A DNA stretch of 64,000 nt from assembly GCA_023053685.1 (NCBI GenBank), contig JALIGW010000022.1, forward strand, positions 445,501-509,500. Direction: 5' to 3'. Source of the DNA: Diadophis punctatus similis (lineage: Eukaryota > Chordata > Lepidosauria > Squamata > Dipsadidae). Below are positions 18,462 through 34,183 of this stretch, piece by piece (position 1 is the first letter of the stretch; each line of letters starts with the position of its first letter). Below the pieces are notes generated by a model that worked only from the letters and a program-made list of their open reading frames with translations, made no database searches and was not told the DNA's origin. The position numbers and the translations under genes are program-made.

Positions 18462-18665
18462 TATCACCCGAGATTTTGTTTTCTGAGATCCCTTTGAACA
18501 CACTGAACAACCGTAATGCTCACTGCAGACGCACCCCCACACAGAGTCAAACGTCCCAACACAGACAGAGATTAATCAACCTCCCAGTGCCAGTCCACTC
18601 TCAACATAAACACATCACCACCTGCTTGTTCAAAAGATCAACACACCACACGCTTCACACTTAAG

Positions 18666-18945
18666 GAATGCCATTACCCAAGAGAAATAGTTCTGGGGTA
18701 AATTCTATCGTCACGTTAGTTATTTCCAATAACCATTTATGTATTTTATTCCAAAAAAAAATTCATTTCAGAGCACAGCCACCACATGTGAAAGAAGGTA
18801 CCCAGTGTTTTTTTTACATTTCCAACATGTGGGATTTGAATTTGGATAAATTTTAGCAAGTCTAATTGGGGCTAAATGCCATCTATAACTCATTTTGTAA
18901 AAATTTTCTTTATATGCTACAGATTTAGATATTTTAAGGTAAAGA
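18666..18945 (-). mobile_element. L1-type LINE, ORF2 piece upstream of the ERV insertion
   Basis: Minus-strand translation shows the MSYRWHLAPIRLAKI motif and ends at PELFLLG against the ERV; the same protein pattern resumes after the ERV at 14397. It is therefore one L1 split by the retrovirus. Confidence 0.75.
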
Positions 18946-19049
18946 CTTAGGCTGTGGCAGGGGTTTAAATAGGGAGCCTGAGTTTCAGTGAACCAATCAG
19001 GATTTACCTACTTCAGTTCCTTGACGGACTGGAGTGAAAACTTCCCCCA

Positions 19050-19110
19050 GTTCCTCAAGACATAACAGTATAGCTGACCCCCAAAGTCCCTTTCAACTCA
19101 GTTATCCTGT
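19050..19110 (+). repeat. CR1 3'-end scrap at duplication edge
   Basis: Contains AAAGTCCCTTTCAACTCAGT, the extreme 3' end of a CR1 element. The same scrap, longer, precedes the duplicated module at 28.43 kb. Confidence 0.5.
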
Positions 19111-19121
19111 TTTCCTCTTAT

Positions 19122-19625
19122 TCTGAGGACTGGCAGCCCAGCGGTCTGGGGGGAATGGCCAATTGGCCTCTGCAGGGCAGGGAGGGGCTAAGCATTGTGG
19201 CCAATGGCCATTCAGGCTGCCACTCATTCAGGGCAAGGAGAGGCTGGAGGGCACCTGCTGGGAAGGGGGGATGGAAAGGAGCTGGCAGATGCACAGGCGA
19301 TGGGCAGGCGATGCCCGTGTCCCCCTGTGCAACTTTGCCCTATGCAAGCGATGTGCGTAGGTGATGTGGCAAGGGGGAAATGCCACCTCAATTCTCCCAG
19401 GGACGAATTGGCTAGGGCCAATTCAAAGTTCCTGTAATTCCTGTCCCCGATCACTGGACCGGCCAAAGGCCTGAGCAGGTGGCTCTTTGTGCCCGCTTTG
19501 GTCCAAGCCAAGAAGAACTCTTCGATTAATGTCCAGGAGTTTCAAAGACAGCAGTCCGAGCAGCTGCTCATTGCAAAGGGATGCCAGCTGCTCTTTTCCC
19601 AGGTAGCCTGGAAAGGATTCTTAAA
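19122..19625. repeat. Duplicated CYP2A upstream module, copy 1 (no gene attached)
   Basis: From GAGGACTGGCAGCCCAGCGG onwards this closely matches 28471-29470, which lies upstream of the intact CYP2A-like gene, and more loosely 47528-47935, upstream of the second CYP2A locus. No CYP2A exon 1 follows it on the minus strand; the ERV-interrupted L1 occupies that place. Confidence 0.8.
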
Positions 19626-20574
19626 GGTGAACCTTTCGCACATGGTCAGGGTCAGCCAAATCACAGTCAGTGTGGATCCAAGCAACAGTTGCACACCCTG
19701 CCAATATTCCTGGCCAGTCCTGGCAATTCTGGTAAAAGTTTCTGAATCACACCTAACTACTGTCGGGGGGGGGAACCCTGCCTTACCCCTAACAGGGCTC
19801 CCTCTGTGCCTTCCAAATCCCTTTGGGGGCCATCTGCTGCTGCCCAGGTGGAGACCTCGGTGGGGCCCTTGAAGGCAGCAGAGGGCCAGGAAAGGGAGAT
19901 GATGTGAGCGATGGAGGTGCAGGAAAGGTCTCAGCAGAGTTTGCAACAGAAGAGAATTTCCACCCCTCCATTGTGGAGGCTGCAAGGCTGATGGAATTAG
20001 AGAGAAATCATGGCAGGATGCAAAGATGCCTGACTGCCTTCGCAGTGTTTATTGCTTATATGCAGTTTTCCAAGCAGTCAAAGGTAGAAAAGAGCAACAG
20101 CATTTTCATTGGTGAATTCTCCCCCACAATCTCCCCCCCACACACACATTCTCTATGAGCATCTTGTTGTTGCAACCTAGATGAGATCACGTACCAGCCA
20201 GGGAAGGTATCTTAAATCATTCTGGCCGTGTGAACTGAGTGAGATCATAGGAGCAAGCGGCCCGTTTAGGGCAGGCAGTATTCTACTCACAACCCTCACA
20301 GGGCCCCCATCCCTTCACAAGGCATCTACTGCGGATCCCAGCTTCCAGTAGATGAGCAGAGTTGGGGGATCCCCAGTGCCAGACATTTCGGGGCAGCCCA
20401 GAGGAGAACCGAATGAAACCTGGCTGCAGGTCCTAAAATTCTGCTCAGGAAGGACGGGGAAAGGGCAGGCTGGCTCTTCGCATCAACTGGCACCAGCCTC
20501 AATCTCCAGGTCTGCCTGCTGGCACAAGAACCTTCAATTTCACCTCTGCTACCATTTTAGGTTGGCAAAGAAGG
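19626..20574. other. Noncoding between module and CYP2A 3' UTR
   Basis: No exon or recognisable element found. This is probably the flank between tandem CYP2A units. Confidence 0.4.
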
Positions 20575-20580
20575 TTTATT
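20575..20580 (-). promoter_or_regulatory. Polyadenylation signal AATAAA, CYP2A-like gene
   Basis: Minus-strand AATAAACCTTCTTTGCCAAC lies about 1.3 kb past the stop codon. The same motif is kept in the second CYP2A locus at 41262-41267, about 400 bp past its stop; LTR and CR1 insertions account for much of the difference. Confidence 0.55.
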
Positions 20581-20624
20581 TAACAGTCAACATACAGAGA
20601 AGATGTTACAAGACAGAAACTCAC

Positions 20625-21018
20625 TGTCAAACCTGGAAGTCATCTTTTACGTTGGGCATTCAGGCCTGCCACATTTTCTATTATGGGAAAATGGGAGGGG
20701 GGGAATATATGGAGTGTGAGAGATATATAGCCAAAATAACATTCCTTTCTCAGAAAGTCAAGGCCGTCTTGCCCTGGCACCTGGAGTCGGATGACTGGGA
20801 GGCATCTCCAGTTGGGACGGTGTTTGATTGGACAATGTGATGGACATGTGGGTGCTGGGCAGGGACTTGAACTTTTACTTGGGTGGCGAAAACCTGGAAT
20901 TCTTCAGATTCGGGTTTTCCTAGATGTGCCAATATGACATCTCTAATAAAATGGAACTTTGAGGAAAATCAAGCCTCGGAGTCTTCTTTCGTTGGGGGTG
21001 TTACTTGGAACCCTGACA
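20625..21018 (+). mobile_element. Solo LTR in the CYP2A-like 3' UTR (394 bp)
   Basis: Begins TGTCAAACC and ends ACCCTGACA, with imperfect inverted ends TGTCA/TGACA, and is flanked by CTCAC on both sides (20620-20624 and 21019-21023). AATAAA at 20945-20950 lies about 70 bp before its 3' end, giving plus orientation, antisense to the P450. The homologous place in the second CYP2A locus (about 41.31 kb) has no insert, which supplies the empty site. Confidence 0.8.
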
Positions 21019-21094
21019 CTCACGTGAGTTGGCAACTTCAAAGGAGAAGGGCAGGATTAAACTAGACCTCTTTTCCAAAGCACCTGAGGGCAGG

Positions 21095-21340
21095 ACAAGA
21101 AGCAACGGATGGAAACTAATCAAGGAGAAAACCTGGAACTAAAGAGAGATTTCCTAACAGCCAGGACAATTAAGCAGTGGAACAGCTTCCCTCCAGAAGT
21201 TGTGGGTGCTCCATCACTGGAGGCTTTTAAGAAGAGACTGGACAGCCATTTGTCTGGAATGGTAGAGGGTCTCCTGCTTGAGCATGGGGTTGGACTAGAA
21301 GACCTCCGAGGTCCCTTCCAACTCTGTGATTCTGTCTCTG
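21095..21340 (+). mobile_element. CR1 LINE 3' end
   Basis: Carries the CR1 3' pattern: GGACAATTAAGCAGTGGAACAG, then CACTGGAGGCTTTTAAGAAG, then GGGTTGGACTAGAAGACCTC. It is 5'-truncated and lies in the 3' flank of the CYP2A-like gene. Confidence 0.8.
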
Positions 21341-21866
21341 CCCCTTTGCCGATCCCAGAGATTGACCTGCCCAAAGCATTAAGCCCGCCAACCAAAAGAC
21401 GGAAGGAAAGAGGCTCCTGTGAGACTGTGGGAGTTGTGGGCATCCAAGGAACCTTTCCCAGCTCAGCTGAGTTTCTTCTCTAGTCCCGGCTACTCTTGAT
21501 GGTGAACGTTTCTAGGTTGAACAGCACCTTCAGCATGCAGAGCACCTTCAGAGCGTGGTGAGAATGGGAGAGACCAAGACACCGCAGCTGAACTCCCCCA
21601 CCCACCTGAAGCCAAGTGGCCAGAGCTGCTGGAGGAAAGGGCACAGAGGTTGGGGTACAGGAGCAGGACTTGGAACACAATGCAGGTGACAGGATGCCCA
21701 TAGGTGCCAGGCTCTCTGGAGATGGAGAGGCAGCTGTGGTGCCCTCAGGAAGAGAGCCATGTCCTTAGAAGGCATCTCCTGGGCCTAGAAAGTCACCAAG
21801 AAGGAATTGGCAAGGTGGAGGGAGACACAGAAAGCAATTTTGAAAAGACTCCAGAGGGCCCCTCCC

Positions 21867-27710
<5,844 letters not shown>

Positions 27711-27778
27711 GAGGACGGGCAGCTCCAGCACTTCCCAGGGGCTGCTGTGGGGAGAGTGTCAGCCTGGCTCTCTGGGGA

Positions 27779-27789
27779 CCTAATATAGG
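27779..27789 (-). promoter_or_regulatory. TATA-like element of the CYP2A-like gene
   Basis: Minus-strand CCTATATTAGG lies about 70-80 bp upstream of ATG 27710. It is kept identically in the second CYP2A locus at 47046-47056. Confidence 0.5.
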
Positions 27790-28309
27790 ATCCGGAAAGG
27801 AATGCAATGCCCACCTCATCATCCAGGTTGTGCAACAGCCCAGGTCTCTTCCAAGCCAGGCAGGAGAGCAACGCCTGCCTAGAGCTCATTTCTGCCAATT
27901 CATATATAATGTATTTAACTTGTAGCTGGAGGCTGCTCAGGAGTCAAAAAGCGGGGGTGGGTGGTTACTTAAAGATCTGCCTTAAACAATAGTTATGTTC
28001 TTTAATATCCTCACTTTTCCTTCTAAGCCAAGGGCTGCACCACCTCCAGCAATCACCTGCGTCAAAGATCCACTATAGTGACCTCCACAAAGTTATTGCA
28101 CAGGTGACTCAATTTACCTTTTTTTGGGTGGGGGGAAGAAAGGCAACCTTTGAAGTGGAGTTTTCTTCACCCATCCTAGGCCAAAACCAAAGACCTGAAT
28201 GGAGGCTTCAGCCAAAGGGTTGAATGGAGTGAGGGGCTGCAGAGGGACCATGAATATGCAGGGCAAGGAGCGTTCATTGATTGGGTGGTTGGATTTTGGG
28301 TCAACTCAA

Positions 28310-28460
28310 AGGTGCTTTTAAAGAGGCTTCCCTCCAGAGGTTGTGGGAGCTGCATCACTGGAGGTTTTCAAGAAGAGATTGGACAGCCATTTGTCTGAAA
28401 TAGTACATGGGGTTGGACTAGAAGACCTCCAAAGTCCCTTTCAACTCAGTTATCCTGTTA
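28310..28460 (+). mobile_element. CR1 LINE 3' end
   Basis: GCTTCCCTCCAGAGGTTGTG, then ACTGGAGGTTTTCAAGAAGA, then GGGTTGGACTAGAAGACCTC: a 5'-truncated CR1 tail marking the edge of the duplicated unit. Confidence 0.78.
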
Positions 28461-28470
28461 CCCTCTTATT

Positions 28471-29470
28471 CTGAGGACTGGCAGCCCAGCGGTCTGGGGG
28501 GGGAATGGCCAATTGGCCTCTGCAGGGCAGGGAGGGGCTAAGCACTGCGGTCAATGGCCATTCAGGCTGCCACTCATTCAGGGCAAGGAAAGGCTGGAGG
28601 GCACCTGCTGGGAAGGGGGGATGGAAAGGAGCTGGCAGATGCACAGGTGATGGGCAGGCGATGCCCGTGTCCCCCTGTGCAACTTTGCCCTCTGCAAGCG
28701 ATGTGCGTAGGTGATGTGGCAAGGGGGAAATGCCATCTCTTTGGAAACCCCTCTGGACCTTGTCAAGCACAAGGCTGCTCCTGCGCAATTCTCCCAGGTG
28801 GGAATTGGCCGGAGCTGATCCTAAGATTGTGCAATTCCTGCCTCAGATTGCTGGACCGGCCAAAGGCCTGAGCAGGCAGCTCTTTGCTCCCACTGCAACA
28901 AGGATTGCCTCTCCCACACCCCAGCGCTGCATCTGACGGAGGCTGGGGTCATGTCAGGATGCCCCTCTGCCCCACCTGGACCTAAGGGGAAGGGCTTCCA
29001 CTGGCAGAGACAGAAAAGAGGACTTTTCTGTTTGGGTTCACCAGGTGGGCAGGACCAGGTGAGGAAGGCAGAGAGGATGGGCAGGATAGCTAATTTTTTC
29101 ACACACACAAAAACACCCCATGTCCTTCCTCCTCCTTTGGGATTCAGTTGACCTGCTGCTTGCCTTGGACCAGGTGGGAGGAGGCTGGGTGGCCCTTCCT
29201 GGGCACAGCAGCTGCTTTGGCCACCTGAGACCCTGCGGCCCCTTCCATCTCTGGTGAAGAAGCTCCTCTGCACTCAATGTCCAAGGCCACCCCTCACCAG
29301 CAGGCCCTGAGGATGCTCACAAGGCCAAAGAAGGCAAAAGGGGTGGTGGTCTTTGATCCAAGCCCGAAACAAAGGTTTTGATTATTGTGGATGAGCTTCA
29401 AAGAGAGCAACACAACCAGACGCTCATTGCAAAGGAATTCCAGCTGCTTTTTTCCCAGGAAGCCTGGAAT
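28471..29470. repeat. Duplicated CYP2A upstream module, copy 2
   Basis: Begins 0.76 kb upstream of the start codon of the intact CYP2A-like gene. It aligns with 19122-19625 nearly base for base at first, then with extra sequence, and with 47528-47935 more loosely. It contains no exon. The far end is cut by an L1 insertion at about 29471. Confidence 0.8.
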
Positions 29471-30810
29471 GGATTCTTTTTTTTAAAGTTTTTTATTTAT
29501 AGTACAATTAAAAACAAAACATACAAACAACAAGACAAACAAAGACCAAAATACATAAAAGTGAGTACATGACGGATTATCCAGTTTACATATTTACATT
29601 TGGTCACTTCTTTTTGTATCATCTTTCTTATCATATAAAGTCAAGTTTTAATACGATTTCTAAACCTTTCCAACCTTTCCACTAACACACAGTCTTGGCT
29701 TTCCTTTTCCACCACCAATCATATAGTTTGTCCCAGGTTTCATAGTACTCTGTATCAGATTTATCCTTCAACTCTAGCGTTAGTCTATCCATCTCTGCAC
29801 ACATTAGTATTTTATCCAAAATTTCTTCCTCTGTAGGGATTTCTTTATTTTTCCATTTTTGAGCAAATATTAATCTCACAGCGGTCAAGATATGTAACAT
29901 TAGGTATAATATGTTTTTTTCCATATTTATCAATAGTTATTCCCAGCAGGAAGAGTTCTGGTTTTAAATCTAGTTTTATTTTCAATATTTCTTCCAACCA
30001 TTGCCTTATTTTTCCCCAGTATTCATGTGTTTTTTGGCACTCCCACCACATATGATAGTATGTCCCAGGTAGCCTTTTGTATTTCCAACATAATACTAAA
30101 AATTTTTGATTCATTTTGGCTATCCTTGTGGATGGGAGGTGCCATCTGTAGAACATTTTATAAAGGTTCTCTTTGTATGAAGTGGCTAACCTAAGCTTTC
30201 AATTTCTATGCCATAGGTCTTGCCAGGCATTAAGGGCAATATTAAACCCAAAATCTCTACACCATCGTATCATCGTTTCTTTGACTTGTTCTTCCCATAA
30301 TGCTTGTTCTAAGAGATAGTGGTATATTTTTCTGATAATTTTTTCTTCTGCTCCTAGTATTATTTTATCCAGTTCCATTGCTTCCATTTTTATACCCGGT
30401 TCCCTTTTATCTTTCATATATTTTGATTGTATTTGCAGATAAGCCCACCATTTTAATTCTATACCTTTTTCATGTAATTCTAACCTCGATTTTAACTCTC
30501 CTCTCTCGTCTAATAGATGTTTATATGTTATAACATTTCCCAATGTATGAAATTTGGGTGGACACACCTTTCTAATGTTGATAGCCAATTAGGGATTTGT
30601 ATGTAATTTTGCCTCTTAATTTTCATCCATACCTCTATCAAAGCTCGTCTAATATAGTGTCTTTGTAAGTACTGGTGGATTTTATGTTTCTCTTCCCATA
30701 AAAAGGTCTACCAACCAATTTGTAAGTTGTGACCTTCCAATCTTAATAATCTTTCATTTTTTAATTGTATCCAATCTTTTATCCAAATTAAAACAGAAGC
30801 CTGATAATAC
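29471..30810 (-). mobile_element. L1-type LINE, 3' half (split element)
   Basis: T-rich 3' end at 29473, then minus-strand ORF2 C-terminal motifs CAEMDRLTLELKD, MFYRWHLPSTRIAKM and YYHMWWECQK, and further upstream [13 protein letters not shown]. The N-terminal side of the same ORF2 continues at 39429-40272. About 45 bp of flank (from CAGCTGCT to GGATTCT) recur at 40290-40335, possibly a long target-site duplication. Confidence 0.82.
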
Positions 30811-30945
30811 CGTATTTTTCGGAGTATAGGACACACCGGAATATAGGACGCACCTAGATTTTAGAGGAGCAAAACAAGGAAAAAAGTATTCTGAACCAAA
30901 TGGTGTAGTAATATATTATTTATTAAAATACCAGTGTAACAGAAT

Positions 30946-31036
30946 ACTTTTTACAACCATGTATACTTTTTACAATCATGTACACTTTTTACAACCATGT
31001 ATACTTTTTACAACCATGTACACTTTTTACAAACTT
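30946..31036. repeat. 19-bp minisatellite, about 4.5 units
   Basis: Tandem units of ACTTTTTACAAyCATGTAy. They lie in the left arm of the inverted-repeat-bounded segment. Confidence 0.8.
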
Positions 31037-31165
31037 CAAACTTGACAGCTTTAAGACTTGTGGACTTCAATTCCCAGAATTCCTCCTCCAGTCATGCTAG
31101 CTCAGGAATGGGAGTTGAAGTCCACAAGTCTTAAACTTGCCAAGTTTGAAGACCTTTGCCACCCC
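31036..31165. repeat. Fold-back (inverted-repeat) element
   Basis: Left arm TTTAAGACTTGTGGACTTCA and right arm TGAAGTCCACAAGTCTTAAA are inverted copies separated by about 45 bp. A single arm of the same family occurs near 13.75 kb. It looks like a small MITE. Confidence 0.65.
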
Positions 31166-31234
31166 TAACCCCTAAACCAGGGCTCTTCAAACTTGAAAGT
31201 TGGTCTTCAAACCTGTCAGGCAGCTCGCTTCGGG

Positions 31235-31470
31235 GTGAGCGGCGGAGGCGGCAGCAGCTCCGGGCAGCAGTGGCGGCGGGCGGCAGCAGCAACGGGGGCA
31301 GCGGGAGCGATGGTGGGGGCAGCGGCAGCGGCGGCGGGGGCAGCGGTAGCAGGGGCAGTGGCGGCGGGGGCAGCGGCAGCGGCAGTGGCCGGCAGCGGGG
31401 GCAGCGGCCAGCAACGGCGGCAGCGGCTCCGGGCAGCAACGGCGGTGGTGGCGGTTGCCAGCAATGGCTG
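31235..31470. repeat. GC-rich GGC/AGC imperfect tandem repeat
   Basis: CpG-rich array of GGCAGC-like units, far more GC-rich than its surroundings. Open frames on both strands here are low-complexity (Gly/Ser, Ala, Pro/Leu) and are not counted as genes. Confidence 0.75.
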
Positions 31471-31507
31471 GAACCGGCTGAAAATGCGACGCGCGAAGGC
31501 CGAAAAC

Positions 31508-31745
31508 AATAGCAATAGCACTTAGACTTATATACCGCTTCATAGTGCTTTACAGCCCTCTCTAAGCGGTTTACAGAGTTCAGCATATTGCCCCCAACAA
31601 TCTGGGTCCTCATTTTACCCACCTCGGAAGGATGGAAGGCTGAGTCAACCTTGAGCCTGGTGAGATTTGAACAGCTGAACTGCTGAACTAGCAATCAGCT
31701 GAAGGTTGCAGTGCTGCTTTTAACCATTGCACCACCTCGGCTCCT
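31508..31745 (-). mobile_element. tRNA-derived snake-type SINE
   Basis: The minus strand begins GGAGCCGAGGTGGTGCAATG, has a B-box-like GTTCAAATCTC, a core ACTCAGCCTTCCATCCTTCC, the block GATTGTTGGGGGCAATATG and an (ATTGCT)n-type tail. Relatives are at 44410 and 55503. Confidence 0.8.
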
Positions 31746-34166
31746 AATAAAACTTTATTTATTTATTATTATTTATTTATTAAACGCTCTTATAGGCCGC
31801 CCAATCCCGTGGGACTCAGGGCGGCGTACAACATAAATAAGAAGCGTACAATTTTAAAAACAATAGTCATAAATTTACATTAAAAATATAATTAAAAAAG
31901 ACATTTTAAGCACAACATTCAGGGGGAATCTGATTGTCCTATTCACCCCATCTGCCGGAAGAGCCATGTTTTTAAGGCTTTACGGAAAGCCAGCAGGGTG
32001 GGGATGGTCCGGATCTCTGGTGGAAGTTGGTTCCAGAGGGACGGGGCTCCCACAGAGAAGGCCCTCCCCCGCGGCCCCGCCAATCGACATTGTTTAGCCG
32101 ACGGGACCCGGAGAAGGCCCTCTCTGTGGGACCTAACCGGTCTTAGGGAGGTATGTGGTAGGATGCGGTCCCGCAGGTAACCTGGCCCTGAGCCATGTAG
32201 GGCTTTAAAGGTAACGACCAACACCTTGAATTGCGACCGGAGACTAATTGGCAGCCAATGCAGCTGGCGAAGGAGAGGTGTTACGTGGGTGTATCTCGGC
32301 ACACCCACTACCGATCGCGCAGCTGCATTCTGTACCAGTTGGAGTCTCCGGATGCTCTTCGAGGGTAGCCCCATGTAGAGCGCGTTACAGTAGTCTAGCC
32401 GTGAGGTGACAAGGGCATGAGTGACTATGAGCAAGGCCTCCCTCTCCAAGTAAGGTCGCAATTGGTGCACAAGACGGATTTGTGCAAAGGTCCCCCTAGC
32501 CACAGCTGAAAGATGTTGCTCCAATTTTAGCTGTGGATCTAGGAGGACACCCAAATTGCGAACCTGTTCTGAGGGAGTCAATTTTTCTCCCCCGAGAACC
32601 AAGGAGGGACAGTCGACATAGTCCTTGGGAGGCAATATCCAGAGCCACTCAGTCTTGTCTGGGTTGAGCCTGAGTCTGTTCACTCCCATCCAGACCCTCA
32701 CATCATCCAGGCAGCGGCACATTACATCAACTGCTTCACTGAACTGACACGGGGTGGAGATGTACAACTGGGTATCGTCAGCATACTGCTGATACCTCAC
32801 CCCATGTCGTCGGATGATCTCACCCAGCGGTTTCATGTAAATGTTAAACAGGATGGGCGAGAGGACCGAGCCCTGTGGCACCCCGCAAACCAGGGGCCTA
32901 GGGGCCGACCTCTGTCCTCCTGTCAACACCGACTGCGTCCTGTCAGAGAGGTAGGAGGAGAACCACCGTAAAACAGTGCCTCCCACTCCCATCTCCCCAA
33001 GACGACGCAGAAGGATACCATGGTCAATGGTATCGAAAGCCGCTGAGAGGTCAAGTAGCACCAGGATGGAGGAGTGGCCCCCATCCCAGGCTCGCCAGAG
33101 ATCATCCATCAGCGCGACCAAAGCAGTCTCCGTACTGTAGCCGCGCCTGAAACCCGATTGAAAGGGATCCAGATAATCAGTATCTTCCAATAGCCGCAGG
33201 AGTTGGAGCGACACCACCTTCTCAACAACTTTACCCCAAAAGGGTAAGTTGGAGACTGGACGGAAGTTCTTTAAATCCGCTGGGTCCAGGGAAGGCTTCT
33301 TGAGGAGGGGCCTCACCACCGCAGCTTTTAAGGGCTGTGGGATGGATCCCTCTCTCAGAGAAGCGATCACAACCGCCTGGAGCCAGCCGCGTGTCACCTC
33401 CCTGCTGGCAGAGACCAGCCAGGAGGGGCACGGGTCCAATAAACAGGTGGAGGCGCTCATCGCTCCTATGGCCTTGTCCACATCCTCAGGAGTGACCGGT
33501 TCAAACTCGTCCCAAATAACAGGACTAAGACTCACCCCTGTCATCTCGGCTTGCCCTGTCCAAATGGAGTCCAGGTCTGTCCGAATCTGAACGACTTTAT
33601 CCGCCAGAAACTGAGAGAATTCCTCAGCTCTGCCCTGCAAGGGATCTTCAACTCCCTCCTTGGCTAGGAGGGAGCGAGTCACCCTAAACAGGGCGGCTGG
33701 GCGGGAGTTGGCGGACGCAATAAGAGCGGAAAAATACGCGCATTTTGCCGCCTTTATCGCCACTAAGTAAGACTTAATGTAAGTTCTTAAAAGTGTCCGG
33801 TCAGACTCAGCTTTACTGGCTCTCCATCGTCGCTCTAGGCGTCTCTTTTGGCGCTTCATCTCCCGGAGCTCCTCAGTAAACCAAGGGGCCCGCCGGGATC
33901 CGCTGCCACGGAGAGGCCGCAAAGGCGCAATCCGATCTAAGGCCCCCGTTGCCGCCTGATTCCAAGCAGCCACTAGGGCCTCAGATGAATCGTGTACCAG
34001 GGAGTCAGGTATTTCCCCAAGTTCCCTCTGAAATCCTTCAGATTCCATTAGGCGCCTGGGGCGGAACCACTTAATCGGCCCCGCCTCCTTGCGGTGGAGG
34101 AGTGGTGCCATGAAATCCAACCTCAGAAGGAAATGATCTGACCACGACAAGGGTACTGTGACTAAA
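31746..34166 (-). mobile_element. CR1/L2-group LINE, 3' part (split element)
   Basis: Minus-strand open frame 31943-34150 covers reverse transcriptase (LLDLSAAFDTIDHGILL, GVPQGSVLSPILFN, YADDTQLYIS) and the C-terminal domain ending KTWLFRQMG. The 3' UTR ends with the GCCCTGAG...GGGCGGCC hairpin and an ATAAATAA tail. The 5' part of the same element is at 37593-38640; a same-family element is inserted between them. The reading frame of this part is otherwise open. Confidence 0.9.
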
Positions 34167-34183
34167 CAGTTTTAGTCACAGTA
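34154..34183. repeat. Perfect 13-bp hairpin at the LINE 5' junction
   Basis: TACTGTGACTAAA, loop CAGT, TTTAGTCACAGTA. The left arm is target sequence and the right arm is its inverted copy at the 5' end of the inserted LINE. Confidence 0.9.

Larger units (their letters stand above)
14398..18665 (-). mobile_element. Gammaretrovirus-like endogenous retrovirus, defective
   Basis: Order on the minus strand is gag remnant, pol (protease and reverse transcriptase) and a 3' LTR-like end. RNase H beyond its start, integrase and nearly all of env are missing, and no 5' LTR or primer-binding site is recognisable in the roughly 200 bp upstream of gag. Gag and pol share one frame across a single UAG, the gammaretroviral layout. 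The element lies inside an L1 whose ORF2 is interrupted at ELFLLG. It carries several inactivating changes and is an old, non-functional copy. Confidence 0.85.

Noticed and set aside
18462..18665. 5' LTR and primer-binding site of the ERV
   Set aside because: No similarity to the 3' LTR-like end and no recognisable tRNA-complementary site.
31156..31525. Long low-complexity open frames (Gly/Ser-, Ala-, Pro/Leu-rich) on both strands
   Set aside because: They come from the GGC/AGC tandem repeat; open in several frames at once and without any domain.
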